A DNA stretch of 20,618 nt from NCBI GenBank assembly GCA_964483155.1, contig CAZAAC010000042.1, positions 1 through 20,618 on the forward strand. Reading direction: 5' to 3'. Source of the DNA: JAAYYM01 sp964483155 (GTDB taxonomy: Bacteria; Bacillota; Clostridia; Lachnospirales; Lachnospiraceae). The position numbers and the translations under genes are program-made. Positions 13,730 through 20,618 of the stretch are shown piece after piece (position 1 is the stretch's first letter; the number at the start of each line of letters is the position of its first letter). Below the pieces are notes generated by a model, which had not been told where the DNA came from, made no database searches, and was given only the letters and a program-made list of their open reading frames with translations.

Positions 13730-15583
13730 GTGAGAAAGGTAAGCTTTAGGGACAGGGCACGTTATGCATTTGACAATTATATGGGGAAAGGAACGATTGC
13801 ACTTATTTTCATGTTGTTTTTGATAACAGCAATTGTAGTATGTATTACAGGTATACTAAGTAGCTTTGGAAATTCAGATTCTACAGTAGGTAATCTGATT
13901 TGGTTTAGTCTTATGCATGCATTGGATGCTGGGACGCTTGCAGGAGATGACACGTCAAAAGTTGGATTTCTTATATTGATGTCAATCGTGACAATATGTG
14001 GTATTTTTGTAACTAGTATTTTGATTGGTATCATTAGTACTGGTTTTGAGGAAAAACTGAATGCTCTTCGAAAAGGGTTTTCAAGAGTAATTGAAGAAAA
14101 TCATACAGTCATAATAGGGTTCAATGATAGTATTTATACAATGCTGACGGAATTAATTGAGGCAAATGTAAATCAGAAGAGAGGTTGTATTCTCGTTATC
14201 GGAGAGGAAGAAAAAGAATTTATGGATGCAGAAATCCGGACACATATTAAGGATTTCAAAACAACACAAATTATTTGCCGATCAGGTAGGAGCACAAATG
14301 CAAGTATATTAGAGATGGCATCTGTTGAGACCGCGCGCTCTATCATTATTTGTGAAGAAGATGATTTTGCCGTGATTAAAGCATTATTATCGGTTGTCTC
14401 ATATATGAAAGAGAAACATGTTTTTGAGAATGATGCACATATTGTTTCCTTAATACATGAAAGAGAAAATCTTGATGCAGCAGTTATTGCTGGCGAGGGA
14501 AAAGCGGAGATTATATTCTTTAAGGATATTATTGCGCGAGTAATAGCAAACACTTGCAGGCAGCCTGGATTATCAGCAGCACTTGTTGAAATGTTTGGAT
14601 TTGACGGAGATGAGTTTTATTTTGAAGAATTTCCGGAGCTCGTTGGAAATAAGTTTGCGGATATTCTAAATAAATTTGAAAAGTCAGTTGTTGTAGGGCT
14701 ATATAAAAATAACAAACCAATGCTTAATCCACCGATGGATACGATTATTGAACGTGGTGATAAAGTGATACATCTGGCAGAAGATGATGGCGCATCAAAA
14801 CCAATGAAGGAAGCAATAAAGACAGACATAATAGCAAAGCTATCTTTAGATAAAAATGAAACGGAAGAGAAGTATAATATTCTCATTCTTGGGCATAATG
14901 ATATGCTAGAATTAATTGTTAAGGAGCTTAATGATTTTCTCCCTACTGGTTCAAACGTAGTAATTGCATGTGAGTCGATTCCGATAGAGGCTAAAGAATT
15001 ATGGAAAGCAGATCATTTTGATATATCATTTGTAGAAGAAAATGTTTATGATAAAAATGTTTTAGAAAAGCTTGTGACAGAGGATGTTAAGAATATATTA
15101 CTACTCAGTGATGACGAAGAAGGAACTGTAGATGCTGATTCCAGAATTCTATTATTATTATTGCAAATTCGTTCTATCTGTAACAGTAATAAATGGAATA
15201 TTAATATTACAAGTGAAATGAATGCTGTTGAAAATCAGAAACTGATGCAGAATGCAAAAGTAAATGATTTTGTAGTGGGGAGTGCAATCACCTGTTTGAT
15301 TATGACGCAAATAGCGGAAAATAGACATTTAAATAATTTTTTCACGACTTTGTTAACGGCTGAAGGTTCAGAACTATATATGAAAGAAGCAACAAACTAC
15401 ATAAAACCTAATACACAAACAAATATTTATGAATTAACAGATATTGCTAAAGAGCGCGGAGAAATTGTCATGGGTTACAAGAAGAATGCAAACCAGAAAA
15501 TGATGATAGCAATCAATCCAAATAAGTTGGCTGAAGTATCTTTTGAAAAAGGAGACTGTCTTATTGTACTGGCAGAAAATTGA
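13730..15583 (+). CDS. CASTOR/POLLUX-type ion channel with tandem RCK-like domains
   Basis: This 617-residue membrane protein has a transmembrane helix at about 21-44, a pore region at about 55-72 and a second helix at about 79-105. Two cytosolic Rossmann/RCK-like units follow: one beginning HTVIIGFND near 125, the other YNILILGHND near 382. The filter reads DAGTLA (66-71), resembling the DAG/DSG-NHA filter of plant CASTOR/POLLUX (DMI1) cation channels rather than the TVGYG of classical K+ channels. The plant proteins gate nuclear calcium signalling; bacterial homologues are poorly characterised, and ion selectivity here is unknown. The GTG start is supported by GGAGGAG (13718-13724). TTGACA (13665-13670) lies upstream but no good -10 is spaced to it. 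It is 17 nt from the next gene and probably co-transcribed with it. Confidence 0.85.
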   Translation: MRKVSFRDRARYAFDNYMGKGTIALIFMLFLITAIVVCITGILSSFGNSDSTVGNLIWFSLMHALDAGTLAGDDTSKVGFLILMSIVTICGIFVTSILIGIISTGFEEKLNALRKGFSRVIEENHTVIIGFNDSIYTMLTELIEANVNQKRGCILVIGEEEKEFMDAEIRTHIKDFKTTQIICRSGRSTNASILEMASVETARSIIICEEDDFAVIKALLSVVSYMKEKHVFENDAHIVSLIHERENLDAAVIAGEGKAEIIFFKDIIARVIANTCRQPGLSAALVEMFGFDGDEFYFEEFPELVGNKFADILNKFEKSVVVGLYKNNKPMLNPPMDTIIERGDKVIHLAEDDGASKPMKEAIKTDIIAKLSLDKNETEEKYNILILGHNDMLELIVKELNDFLPTGSNVVIACESIPIEAKELWKADHFDISFVEENVYDKNVLEKLVTEDVKNILLLSDDEEGTVDADSRILLLLLQIRSICNSNKWNINITSEMNAVENQKLMQNAKVNDFVVGSAITCLIMTQIAENRHLNNFFTTLLTAEGSELYMKEATNYIKPNTQTNIYELTDIAKERGEIVMGYKKNANQKMMIAINPNKLAEVSFEKGDCLIVLAEN

Positions 15584-15600
15584 TTCTTAAGGAGACCAAA

Positions 15601-17676
15601 ATGAAAAAAATTCTAAAATATCTATTTGTTATTTTGGGCATAATATTTCTTTGCATCGTTATATATATATTCTTTTCTGATGATGAAACAGCAGAACAAG
15701 AAAATACTATTAATAGTAGCGCTACTTCTAATGACAAGGTAACATCTGATGATGAAGAAGCACTTGAGGGTATAGATTCTAGTGATGAGGATGCTTTTAG
15801 CAACGATTTAGCGTTCAGTGAAGGAGAAACGTGGGCAATTTACTGGTATTTGTGTGGAAGCGATTTGGAGAGTGAAGATAGCGCAGCAACAGATGATTTA
15901 GAAGAAATGCTTGAAACTGAGTTGCCGGAAAATGTAAAAGTTGTGATTGAGACAGGCGGTGCGGCTTCTTGGAATAATGATTATATTGATTCTACCCTGA
16001 TAGAGCGTTATTTATATGAGGGAAATGAATTGACATGTGTTGACCAACAACCTTCTGCAAATATGGGTGAAACAGAGACATTTAGAGACTTTTTACAATT
16101 CTGCGAAGATAATTATGCGGCGGATCATAAAATGATTTTGTTTTGGAATCATGGTGGAGGAAGTGTAAATGGTGTGGCTTTCGATGAACTATATGATTAT
16201 GATTCCTTAACATTAGATGAAATGCATGAAGCATACAGTAATGTGTATGAATTGTCTTCCGAGAATCCACCAATGGAAATAGTGGGATTTGATACTTGTC
16301 TGATGGCTACTGTTGATACGGCAAGTTCCCTTATAGATGTATCACATTATATGGTCGCTTCCGAAGAAATGGAACCAGGAAATGGCTGGTATTATTCAGA
16401 ATGGCTACAACAGCTGGCAGATAATCCTACAATGAATGGGGCACAGCTTGGTAAGGTGATTTGTGATACCTATGTTGAGGGTTGTGAGCTAGAAGGAACC
16501 GGAGATGACATTACACTATCTGTAATCGATTTGAGCAGGATGAAACCATTATTAAATGCCTATGATAATATTGGAAAAGAGGCACTGGGCGCAGCATGCG
16601 AAGATCCTGTTTTTTTGTCTGAATTGGCAAGAAATACGAGAGCCGCAGAAAACTATGGTGGTAATTCTTCTGAAGAAGGATATACAAATATGGTTGACCT
16701 GGGCGATTTTGTGAGTAATTCAGCTGAAATCTTACCCGAAAATGCAAATGATGTTTTAACTACATTGGAGGATTGCGTTATATACAAAATAAATGGGCCT
16801 TATCGGGCACAGTCCACAGGTTTATCCTGTTACTATTCTTTTAATAATGATGCTGAAGATTATGAAGGATATATGGAAATCAGTGCAAGTGAAGCATTCA
16901 AATATTTGTATGGATACGAAATCAATGGTGCAATATCTGATGAAGGCATGGAATATTTAGAGCAAATGGGATACGAGGAACTTCCAGAAATAGAGACAAT
17001 TGCCACAAACGGCTTGGACGATTTTTCAATCGAATTGGATAATGACGGTTATGCTTTGTTGGATATTGGAACTGAGACAGCAAATATGCTACAAGCGGTT
17101 TATTTTCAACTGGCCTATTATGACGCAGAAAATGATTTGATGATACTTTTGGGACGCGATAATGACCTAGATGCAGACTGGGAGAATGGTATTTTTAAAG
17201 ATAATTTCAGAGGCGTATGGGGTTCTATTGACGGACATCTTGTATATATGGAAATTACTGATGAGAAAGATGATTACAATATATATTCTGTACCTGTGCT
17301 TTTAAACGGAGAGGACTATAATCTGCGTGTAACTTATGACTATTCGAAAGAAGCATATGAAATCCTTGGCGCCCGTAAAGAAATTGATGATTTTGGTATG
17401 GCAGATAAGGAAATGAAAAAAATTGTTCGTGGTGATAAAATAACAACAATTCTATATGCTGCCGAATATAGTGATGATGCGTCAGAATACACGGCGACAG
17501 AGGGTGATACCTTTACAGTGACTGATACGACTAAATTTGAAGAAATCGATCTTGGAGATGGCGAATTTTATATGATATTTGAAATGGTTGATATGTCAAA
17601 CAAATCGGCTTTCTCAGATAGTGTCACCTTTTATGTGGAGGGTGATGAAGTTACCACAGAGGTATCATATGAATAA
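15601..17676 (+). CDS. membrane-anchored clostripain-family (C11) cysteine peptidase
   Basis: This 691-residue protein has an N-terminal membrane anchor (about 5-25), then a Ser/Asn/Asp/Glu-rich linker (about 28-70), so the rest should lie outside the cell. The C11 peptidase domain begins at WAIYWYLCGSDLES (about 78). The catalytic dyad is H184 in WNHGGG and C233 in GFDTCLM. Clostripain-type enzymes cleave after arginine or lysine and self-process; specificity here is not readable. About 220 further residues (from about 470) form a beta-rich, strongly acidic region of unknown role. The frame is open back to TTG 15580, but that would place the ribosome binding site AAGGAG inside the gene, so ATG 15601 is chosen. 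No lipobox or sortase signal is seen. Confidence 0.88.
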   Translation: MKKILKYLFVILGIIFLCIVIYIFFSDDETAEQENTINSSATSNDKVTSDDEEALEGIDSSDEDAFSNDLAFSEGETWAIYWYLCGSDLESEDSAATDDLEEMLETELPENVKVVIETGGAASWNNDYIDSTLIERYLYEGNELTCVDQQPSANMGETETFRDFLQFCEDNYAADHKMILFWNHGGGSVNGVAFDELYDYDSLTLDEMHEAYSNVYELSSENPPMEIVGFDTCLMATVDTASSLIDVSHYMVASEEMEPGNGWYYSEWLQQLADNPTMNGAQLGKVICDTYVEGCELEGTGDDITLSVIDLSRMKPLLNAYDNIGKEALGAACEDPVFLSELARNTRAAENYGGNSSEEGYTNMVDLGDFVSNSAEILPENANDVLTTLEDCVIYKINGPYRAQSTGLSCYYSFNNDAEDYEGYMEISASEAFKYLYGYEINGAISDEGMEYLEQMGYEELPEIETIATNGLDDFSIELDNDGYALLDIGTETANMLQAVYFQLAYYDAENDLMILLGRDNDLDADWENGIFKDNFRGVWGSIDGHLVYMEITDEKDDYNIYSVPVLLNGEDYNLRVTYDYSKEAYEILGARKEIDDFGMADKEMKKIVRGDKITTILYAAEYSDDASEYTATEGDTFTVTDTTKFEEIDLGDGEFYMIFEMVDMSNKSAFSDSVTFYVEGDEVTTEVSYE

Positions 17677-17683
17677 CTAAAGC

Positions 17684-17712
17684 TTGAAACATATGTTCGA
17701 ATGTGTTAAAAT
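17684..17712 (+). promoter_or_regulatory. promoter of the NusG_II-Gx-ruvAB segment
   Basis: TTGAAA (17684-17689) and TAAAAT (17707-17712) are spaced 17 bp apart, and TG at 17704-17705 makes an extended -10. The start would be near 17719. Confidence 0.65.
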
Positions 17713-17716
17713 GCAT

Positions 17717-17746
17717 ATGATAGTAAATGATAGTATATGAAAGTAA
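17717..17746 (+). repeat. three tandem ATG-containing decamers in the 5' leader
   Basis: ATGATAGTAA, ATGATAGTAT and ATGAAAGTAA follow one another without spacing, and a partial fourth copy (GAAAGTAAG) precedes the gene start. They lie at the predicted transcript start. Each carries an ATG, and the first and third are followed by in-frame stops within a few codons. The downstream gene has no strong Shine-Dalgarno site. Confidence 0.6.
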
Positions 17747-17763
17747 AATAGAAAGTAAGTATT

Positions 17764-18129
17764 ATGAAAAAAGGGGATTTGATTTTACTCTTAGGAGTAG
17801 TTGCAATAGCATTAGTATGGATATTGATCTGGAATATGAATCGTAATTCTGGGGCATATGCTGTTGTGACAGTAGATGGCAAAGAAATTGGTGTTTATTC
17901 ATTAATGGAGGATATTACAACAGATATCATAGGGTATAACGGTGGATATAATCGCCTTGAAATTAAAGATGGTAAGGCAGATGTAATTGAAGCATCATGT
18001 CCAGATAAATTGTGTGTACAGCAAGCCAAAATATCAAGAGACGGAGAGACCATTGTGTGCCTTCCAAATCGTATTGTAATAAAGATAATTGGTGGCGAAA
18101 AAACAACTTTGGATGCAGTGGCTAAGTAA
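17764..18129 (+). CDS. NusG domain II family membrane-anchored protein
   Basis: This 121-residue protein has an N-terminal transmembrane helix (about 6-24), then a compact beta domain (about 31-115) of the NusG_II type. Typical features are VVTVDGKEIGVY, ADVIEASCPDKLC and VCLPNRIVIKI. Cysteines C79, C84 and C99 could form a disulfide or a metal site outside the cell. The family has no defined biochemical role despite its name. It is regularly encoded beside Gx transporter family genes, as here (25 nt gap). Its ribosome binding site is poor. Confidence 0.82.
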   Translation: MKKGDLILLLGVVAIALVWILIWNMNRNSGAYAVVTVDGKEIGVYSLMEDITTDIIGYNGGYNRLEIKDGKADVIEASCPDKLCVQQAKISRDGETIVCLPNRIVIKIIGGEKTTLDAVAK

Positions 18130-18154
18130 TTATTGAGATATATAAGGGAGATAG

Positions 18155-18655
18155 ATGTTTAAGGGTAAAGTAGCATTTATGGGAATATTTGCAGCATTAG
18201 CGATTCTATTTGGTTATATTGAATCGCTTATTCCGTTTTATTTTGGTATACCAGGTATGAAACTTGGACTTGCAAATATTATGACTGTACTTGTATTATA
18301 TTTGTTTGGTATTCCAGAAGCCGCAACGATATCACTGGTAAGGATTTTTACGGTGGGGTTATTATTTGGAAATCCCTACAGTATGACATACAGTTTGGCA
18401 GGCGGCGTACTTAGTCTTTTCACTATGGTCATAGTAAGAAAGATAAAAGCATTTAGCATTGTTGGAATTAGTATTGCAGGTGGAATCATGCATAACATCG
18501 GGCAGCTTATCATTGCTATATTTATTGTTGAAGAAATAGGGTTGACTTACTATGCGCCTTTTTTAATTATTGCAGGAGCGGTTACGGGAGCACTTATTGG
18601 ATTTGTAACTCACACTATTTTCTCGAGGTTAAGGCCTATCATTAATAGGAGATAA
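18155..18655 (+). CDS. Gx transporter family (heptaprenyl diphosphate synthase component I-like) membrane protein
   Basis: This 166-residue, very hydrophobic protein has about five membrane segments and conserved glycine-rich elements (GMKLGLANIMTVLVLYLFG near 41-59, and SLAGGVLSLF). It matches the family once annotated as component I of heptaprenyl diphosphate synthase, now usually called Gx transporter. No prenyl synthase partner is adjacent, so a transport or ECF-like substrate-binding role is the better guess. It probably forms a unit with the preceding NusG_II protein. GGGAG (18145-18149) precedes the ATG. Confidence 0.82.
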   Translation: MFKGKVAFMGIFAALAILFGYIESLIPFYFGIPGMKLGLANIMTVLVLYLFGIPEAATISLVRIFTVGLLFGNPYSMTYSLAGGVLSLFTMVIVRKIKAFSIVGISIAGGIMHNIGQLIIAIFIVEEIGLTYYAPFLIIAGAVTGALIGFVTHTIFSRLRPIINRR

Positions 18656-18705
18656 AAGTAGCATATTATTCATAGTCATAGGAAAATCTTTGATGGAGGA
18701 CATAA

Positions 18706-19320
18706 ATGATAGGTTATTTAAAAGGAAAAGTAGCTGGGATATATGATGAGAATATTGTTTTAGAAGTAAACAATATCGGATATAATGTCAAAATGCCTGC
18801 AAGTACGATTACATATCTAAATGGAATTGGTGAAGAAGTAAAGGTATATACGTATCTGGCAGTACGAGAGGATGCTCTGTTATTGTATGGCTTTTTGACA
18901 AAGGATGATCTTGATTTTTTTAAATTATTGATTCAGGTTAATGGTATTGGCCCTAAAGGCGCACTTTCCATTTTATCAGTTATGACTACTGCTGATTTAA
19001 GATTTGCAATCCTTTCTGCCGATGTCAAGACGATATCGAAAACACCTGGTATAGGAGCAAAGACAGCACAACGTCTTATTATAGATTTAAAGGATAAAGT
19101 ATCATTAGACGATGCTTTTGAAGAGCGTTTGGCACATAACGGAGATAATATTATCGAAGACTTGGATAATACTATTAAAAAAGAAGCAATTGAAGCCTTA
19201 ACTGCTCTTGGATACTCGGCTTCTGATTCTCTTCGTGCTGTCAAATCAGTTACAATTCTTGAAAATACAAATGTAGAGATGGTACTTAAGCAAGCACTAA
19301 AAAATATTAATCACCTATAA
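18706..19320 (+). CDS. ruvA: Holliday junction branch migration protein RuvA
   Basis: This 204-residue protein is of normal length. The N-terminal OB domain (about 1-63) starts MIGYLKGKVAG. It is followed by helix-hairpin-helix motifs (VNGIGPKGALSILS and TPGIGAKTAQRLIIDLKDK, about 71-130), a flexible linker, and the C-terminal RuvB-binding domain (about 150-204, EALTALGYSASDSLRAV). RuvA tetramers hold the four-way junction and load RuvB. GGAGG at 18693-18697 supports the start. It lies 50 nt after the Gx gene and 9 nt before ruvB. Confidence 0.96.
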   Translation: MIGYLKGKVAGIYDENIVLEVNNIGYNVKMPASTITYLNGIGEEVKVYTYLAVREDALLLYGFLTKDDLDFFKLLIQVNGIGPKGALSILSVMTTADLRFAILSADVKTISKTPGIGAKTAQRLIIDLKDKVSLDDAFEERLAHNGDNIIEDLDNTIKKEAIEALTALGYSASDSLRAVKSVTILENTNVEMVLKQALKNINHL

Positions 19321-19329
19321 GAGGTTCCC

Positions 19330-20337
19330 ATGCAAAAACGCACAATTGAGACAAATCTGACTGAAGAAGATATTAAAATTGAAGGAAGTCTGCGACCGCA
19401 GTATCTGGATGAGTATATTGGTCAGGAAAAAGCAAAAGAAAATTTGAAAGTGTATATTGATGCTGCGAAAAAGCGTGGTGAGCCACTGGATCATGTCCTT
19501 TTTTATGGTCCCCCCGGACTTGGGAAAACAACACTCGCGGGTATTATTGCACATGAAATGAATGTAAATATCAAGACGACTTCAGGACCTGCAATTGAGA
19601 GACCAGGTGAAATTGCTGCACTACTCAATAATTTGCAAGAGGGTGATTTATTGTTTATTGATGAAATTCATCGCTTAAATCGCCAGGTTGAAGAGGTTCT
19701 TTATCCTGCAATGGAGGATTATGCCATAGATATTATGATTGGAAAAGGGGCTTCTGCGCATGCAATCAGACTAGATTTGCCTAAATTTACCTTAATCGGC
19801 GCAACAACACGGGCAGGCTTATTGACAGCTCCACTCAGGGATAGATTTGGTGTTATTCATAGATTAGAATTTTATTCTACGGAAGAATTATGTACAATCA
19901 TACAACATTCGGCTAAAATGCTAAATGTCCATATAGAGGAAAAAGGTGCCATTGAGTTAGCACGAAGAAGCCGCGGAACGCCAAGGCTTGCAAATCGATT
20001 TTTAAAACGTGTACGAGACTTTGCGCAGGTAAGATTTGACGGTTCCATTACCTACGAGGTAGCGGCCTTAGCACTTGACATGATGGAGGTGGATAAGATG
20101 GGACTAGACCACCTAGATAGAAATATTTTGTTAACTATGATTGAGAAGTTTGCAGGTGGCCCTGTCGGACTAGATACGCTTGCAGCAGCTATAAGTGAGG
20201 ATGCTGGAACAATTGAGGATGTATATGAGCCATATCTTATTAAAAATGGATTGATCTGTCGCACGCCAAGAGGGCGGGTTGTGACCTCACTTGCCTATAA
20301 ACATTTTGGGTTAAATGAACCAATTGCGACAAATTAA
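19330..20337 (+). CDS. ruvB: Holliday junction branch migration ATPase RuvB
   Basis: This 335-residue AAA+ motor drives branch migration with RuvA. Walker A GPPGLGKTT (60-68), Walker B DEIHRL (111-116), sensor 1 GATTRAG (157-163) and the LRDRFG arginine-finger segment (169-174) are intact. The C-terminal winged helix ends with the typical TPRGRVVTSLAYKHFG. Its AGAGG ribosome binding site overlaps the ruvA stop, so the two are translationally linked. No clear terminator is visible before the rpsU promoter. Confidence 0.97.
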   Translation: MQKRTIETNLTEEDIKIEGSLRPQYLDEYIGQEKAKENLKVYIDAAKKRGEPLDHVLFYGPPGLGKTTLAGIIAHEMNVNIKTTSGPAIERPGEIAALLNNLQEGDLLFIDEIHRLNRQVEEVLYPAMEDYAIDIMIGKGASAHAIRLDLPKFTLIGATTRAGLLTAPLRDRFGVIHRLEFYSTEELCTIIQHSAKMLNVHIEEKGAIELARRSRGTPRLANRFLKRVRDFAQVRFDGSITYEVAALALDMMEVDKMGLDHLDRNILLTMIEKFAGGPVGLDTLAAAISEDAGTIEDVYEPYLIKNGLICRTPRGRVVTSLAYKHFGLNEPIATN

Positions 20338-20379
20338 TAAAAATAAGTATAAAAAATAGTATAAAAATGTGAAAAACAG

Positions 20380-20407
20380 TTGACGAAACTTGATATTATG
20401 CTATAAT
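20380..20407 (+). promoter_or_regulatory. strong rpsU promoter
   Basis: TTGACG (20380-20385) and TATAAT (20402-20407) are 16 bp apart, with TG at 20399-20400 making an extended -10. The start near 20414 gives a leader of almost 100 nt. Confidence 0.75.
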
Positions 20408-20413
20408 CTTATA

Positions 20414-20510
20414 TAGTGCAATATTCGTGAAGTAGGTTTTCACGAAAAAAATACCCGAAAAGTCGTATGGTGCACAATATAGGACTCGAGGGGAGGTTAG
20501 GTGTGAGACT
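20414..20510 (+). promoter_or_regulatory. structured 5' leader of rpsU
   Basis: A perfect 8-bp hairpin, TTCGTGAA (20424-20431) with TTCACGAA (20439-20446), has a 7-nt loop. GTGCA (20416-20420) can pair with TGCAC (20471-20475), enclosing it. AGTC (20461-20464) can pair with GACT (20483-20486). A ribosomal protein leader of this size could bind a regulator such as S21 itself; this is inference, and I do not recognise a known motif. Confidence 0.4.
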
Positions 20511-20618
20511 ATGTCAAATGTAATTGTAAAAGATAATGAGACTTTAGATAGCGCTTTACGTCGCTTTAAGAGAAACTGTGCTAAAGCAGGAATCCAGCAG
20601 GAGATTCGTAAAAGAGAG
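20511..20618 (+). CDS. rpsU: 30S ribosomal protein S21 (partial, cut by the window end)
   Basis: The first 36 codons are present: a MSNVIVKDNETLDSALRR start followed by the basic helical FKRNCAKAGIQQEIRKRE, which is diagnostic of S21, a small arginine-rich protein of the 30S subunit near the 16S 3' end. The Shine-Dalgarno GGGAGG (20491-20496) lies 14 nt from the ATG, which is unusually far. It is correctly spaced for a GTG at 20503 that opens a six-codon ORF overlapping the rpsU start. No other in-frame start is available upstream. Confidence 0.93.
   Translation, partial: MSNVIVKDNETLDSALRRFKRNCAKAGIQQEIRKRE

Noticed and set aside
14173..14886. Minus-strand open frames opposite the ion channel gene
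   Set aside because: They are shadows of the real coding frame; composition is low-complexity Ser/Ile/Leu-rich and there are no start signals.
15580..15600. TTG start for the C11 peptidase gene
   Set aside because: It would put the AAGGAG ribosome binding site inside the coding region; ATG 15601 gives a normal membrane-anchor N-terminus.

Overview
The window is AT-rich chromosomal DNA from a low-GC Gram-positive anaerobe, most likely a clostridium of the Lachnospiraceae type. The evidence is strong Shine-Dalgarno sites, GTG starts, a short cobalamin-dependent MetH, a VTC/DUF4956/CotH operon, and core genes (ilv, leu, ruvAB, rpsU) that look clostridial. This placement is inference from gene content and style. 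Almost all genes lie on the plus strand; only the LysR regulator is on the minus strand. I see no insertion sequence, CRISPR array, prophage gene or rRNA.

Layout. (1) 1-346 holds the probable tail of an upstream gene, a consensus promoter (85-114), a small structured RNA containing the 5' half of a tRNA-Arg(UCU)-like sequence, and an intrinsic terminator (255-286). (2) 347-3296 is a tight three-gene operon: VTC-type polyphosphate polymerase domain protein, DUF4956 membrane protein and membrane-anchored CotH-family kinase-like protein, closed by a terminator. (3) 3532-8890 holds metH, an unrecognised one-TM protein, ilvB and a first ilvN. (4) A long perfect dyad and a strong promoter then begin a second unit, 9064-10656: a second ilvN and ilvC, closed by a strong hairpin shared with the convergent lysR. 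(5) lysR and leuC diverge from a palindrome-rich 145-bp region, and leuCD follows. (6) 13730-17676 is a two-gene unit: a CASTOR/POLLUX-type ion channel and a membrane-anchored clostripain-family (C11) peptidase. (7) 17764-20337 holds a NusG domain II protein, a Gx transporter family membrane protein, ruvA and ruvB. (8) rpsU begins at 20511 behind a strong promoter and a structured leader, and is cut by the window end.

How the genes work together. ilvB with two ilvN subunits and ilvC makes the common branched-chain precursor, and leuCD performs the isomerase step of leucine synthesis under a probable LysR regulator. leuA, leuB and ilvD are not in the window. MetH links methyl-folate and cobalamin metabolism to methionine. 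RuvAB is the Holliday junction branch migration motor.

The least explained region is the left end. There a tRNA-like RNA with competing antiterminator and terminator pairings sits directly in front of the VTC/DUF4956/CotH operon, which has no other convincing promoter. This could be an undescribed RNA-controlled expression switch, or a decayed tRNA remnant.
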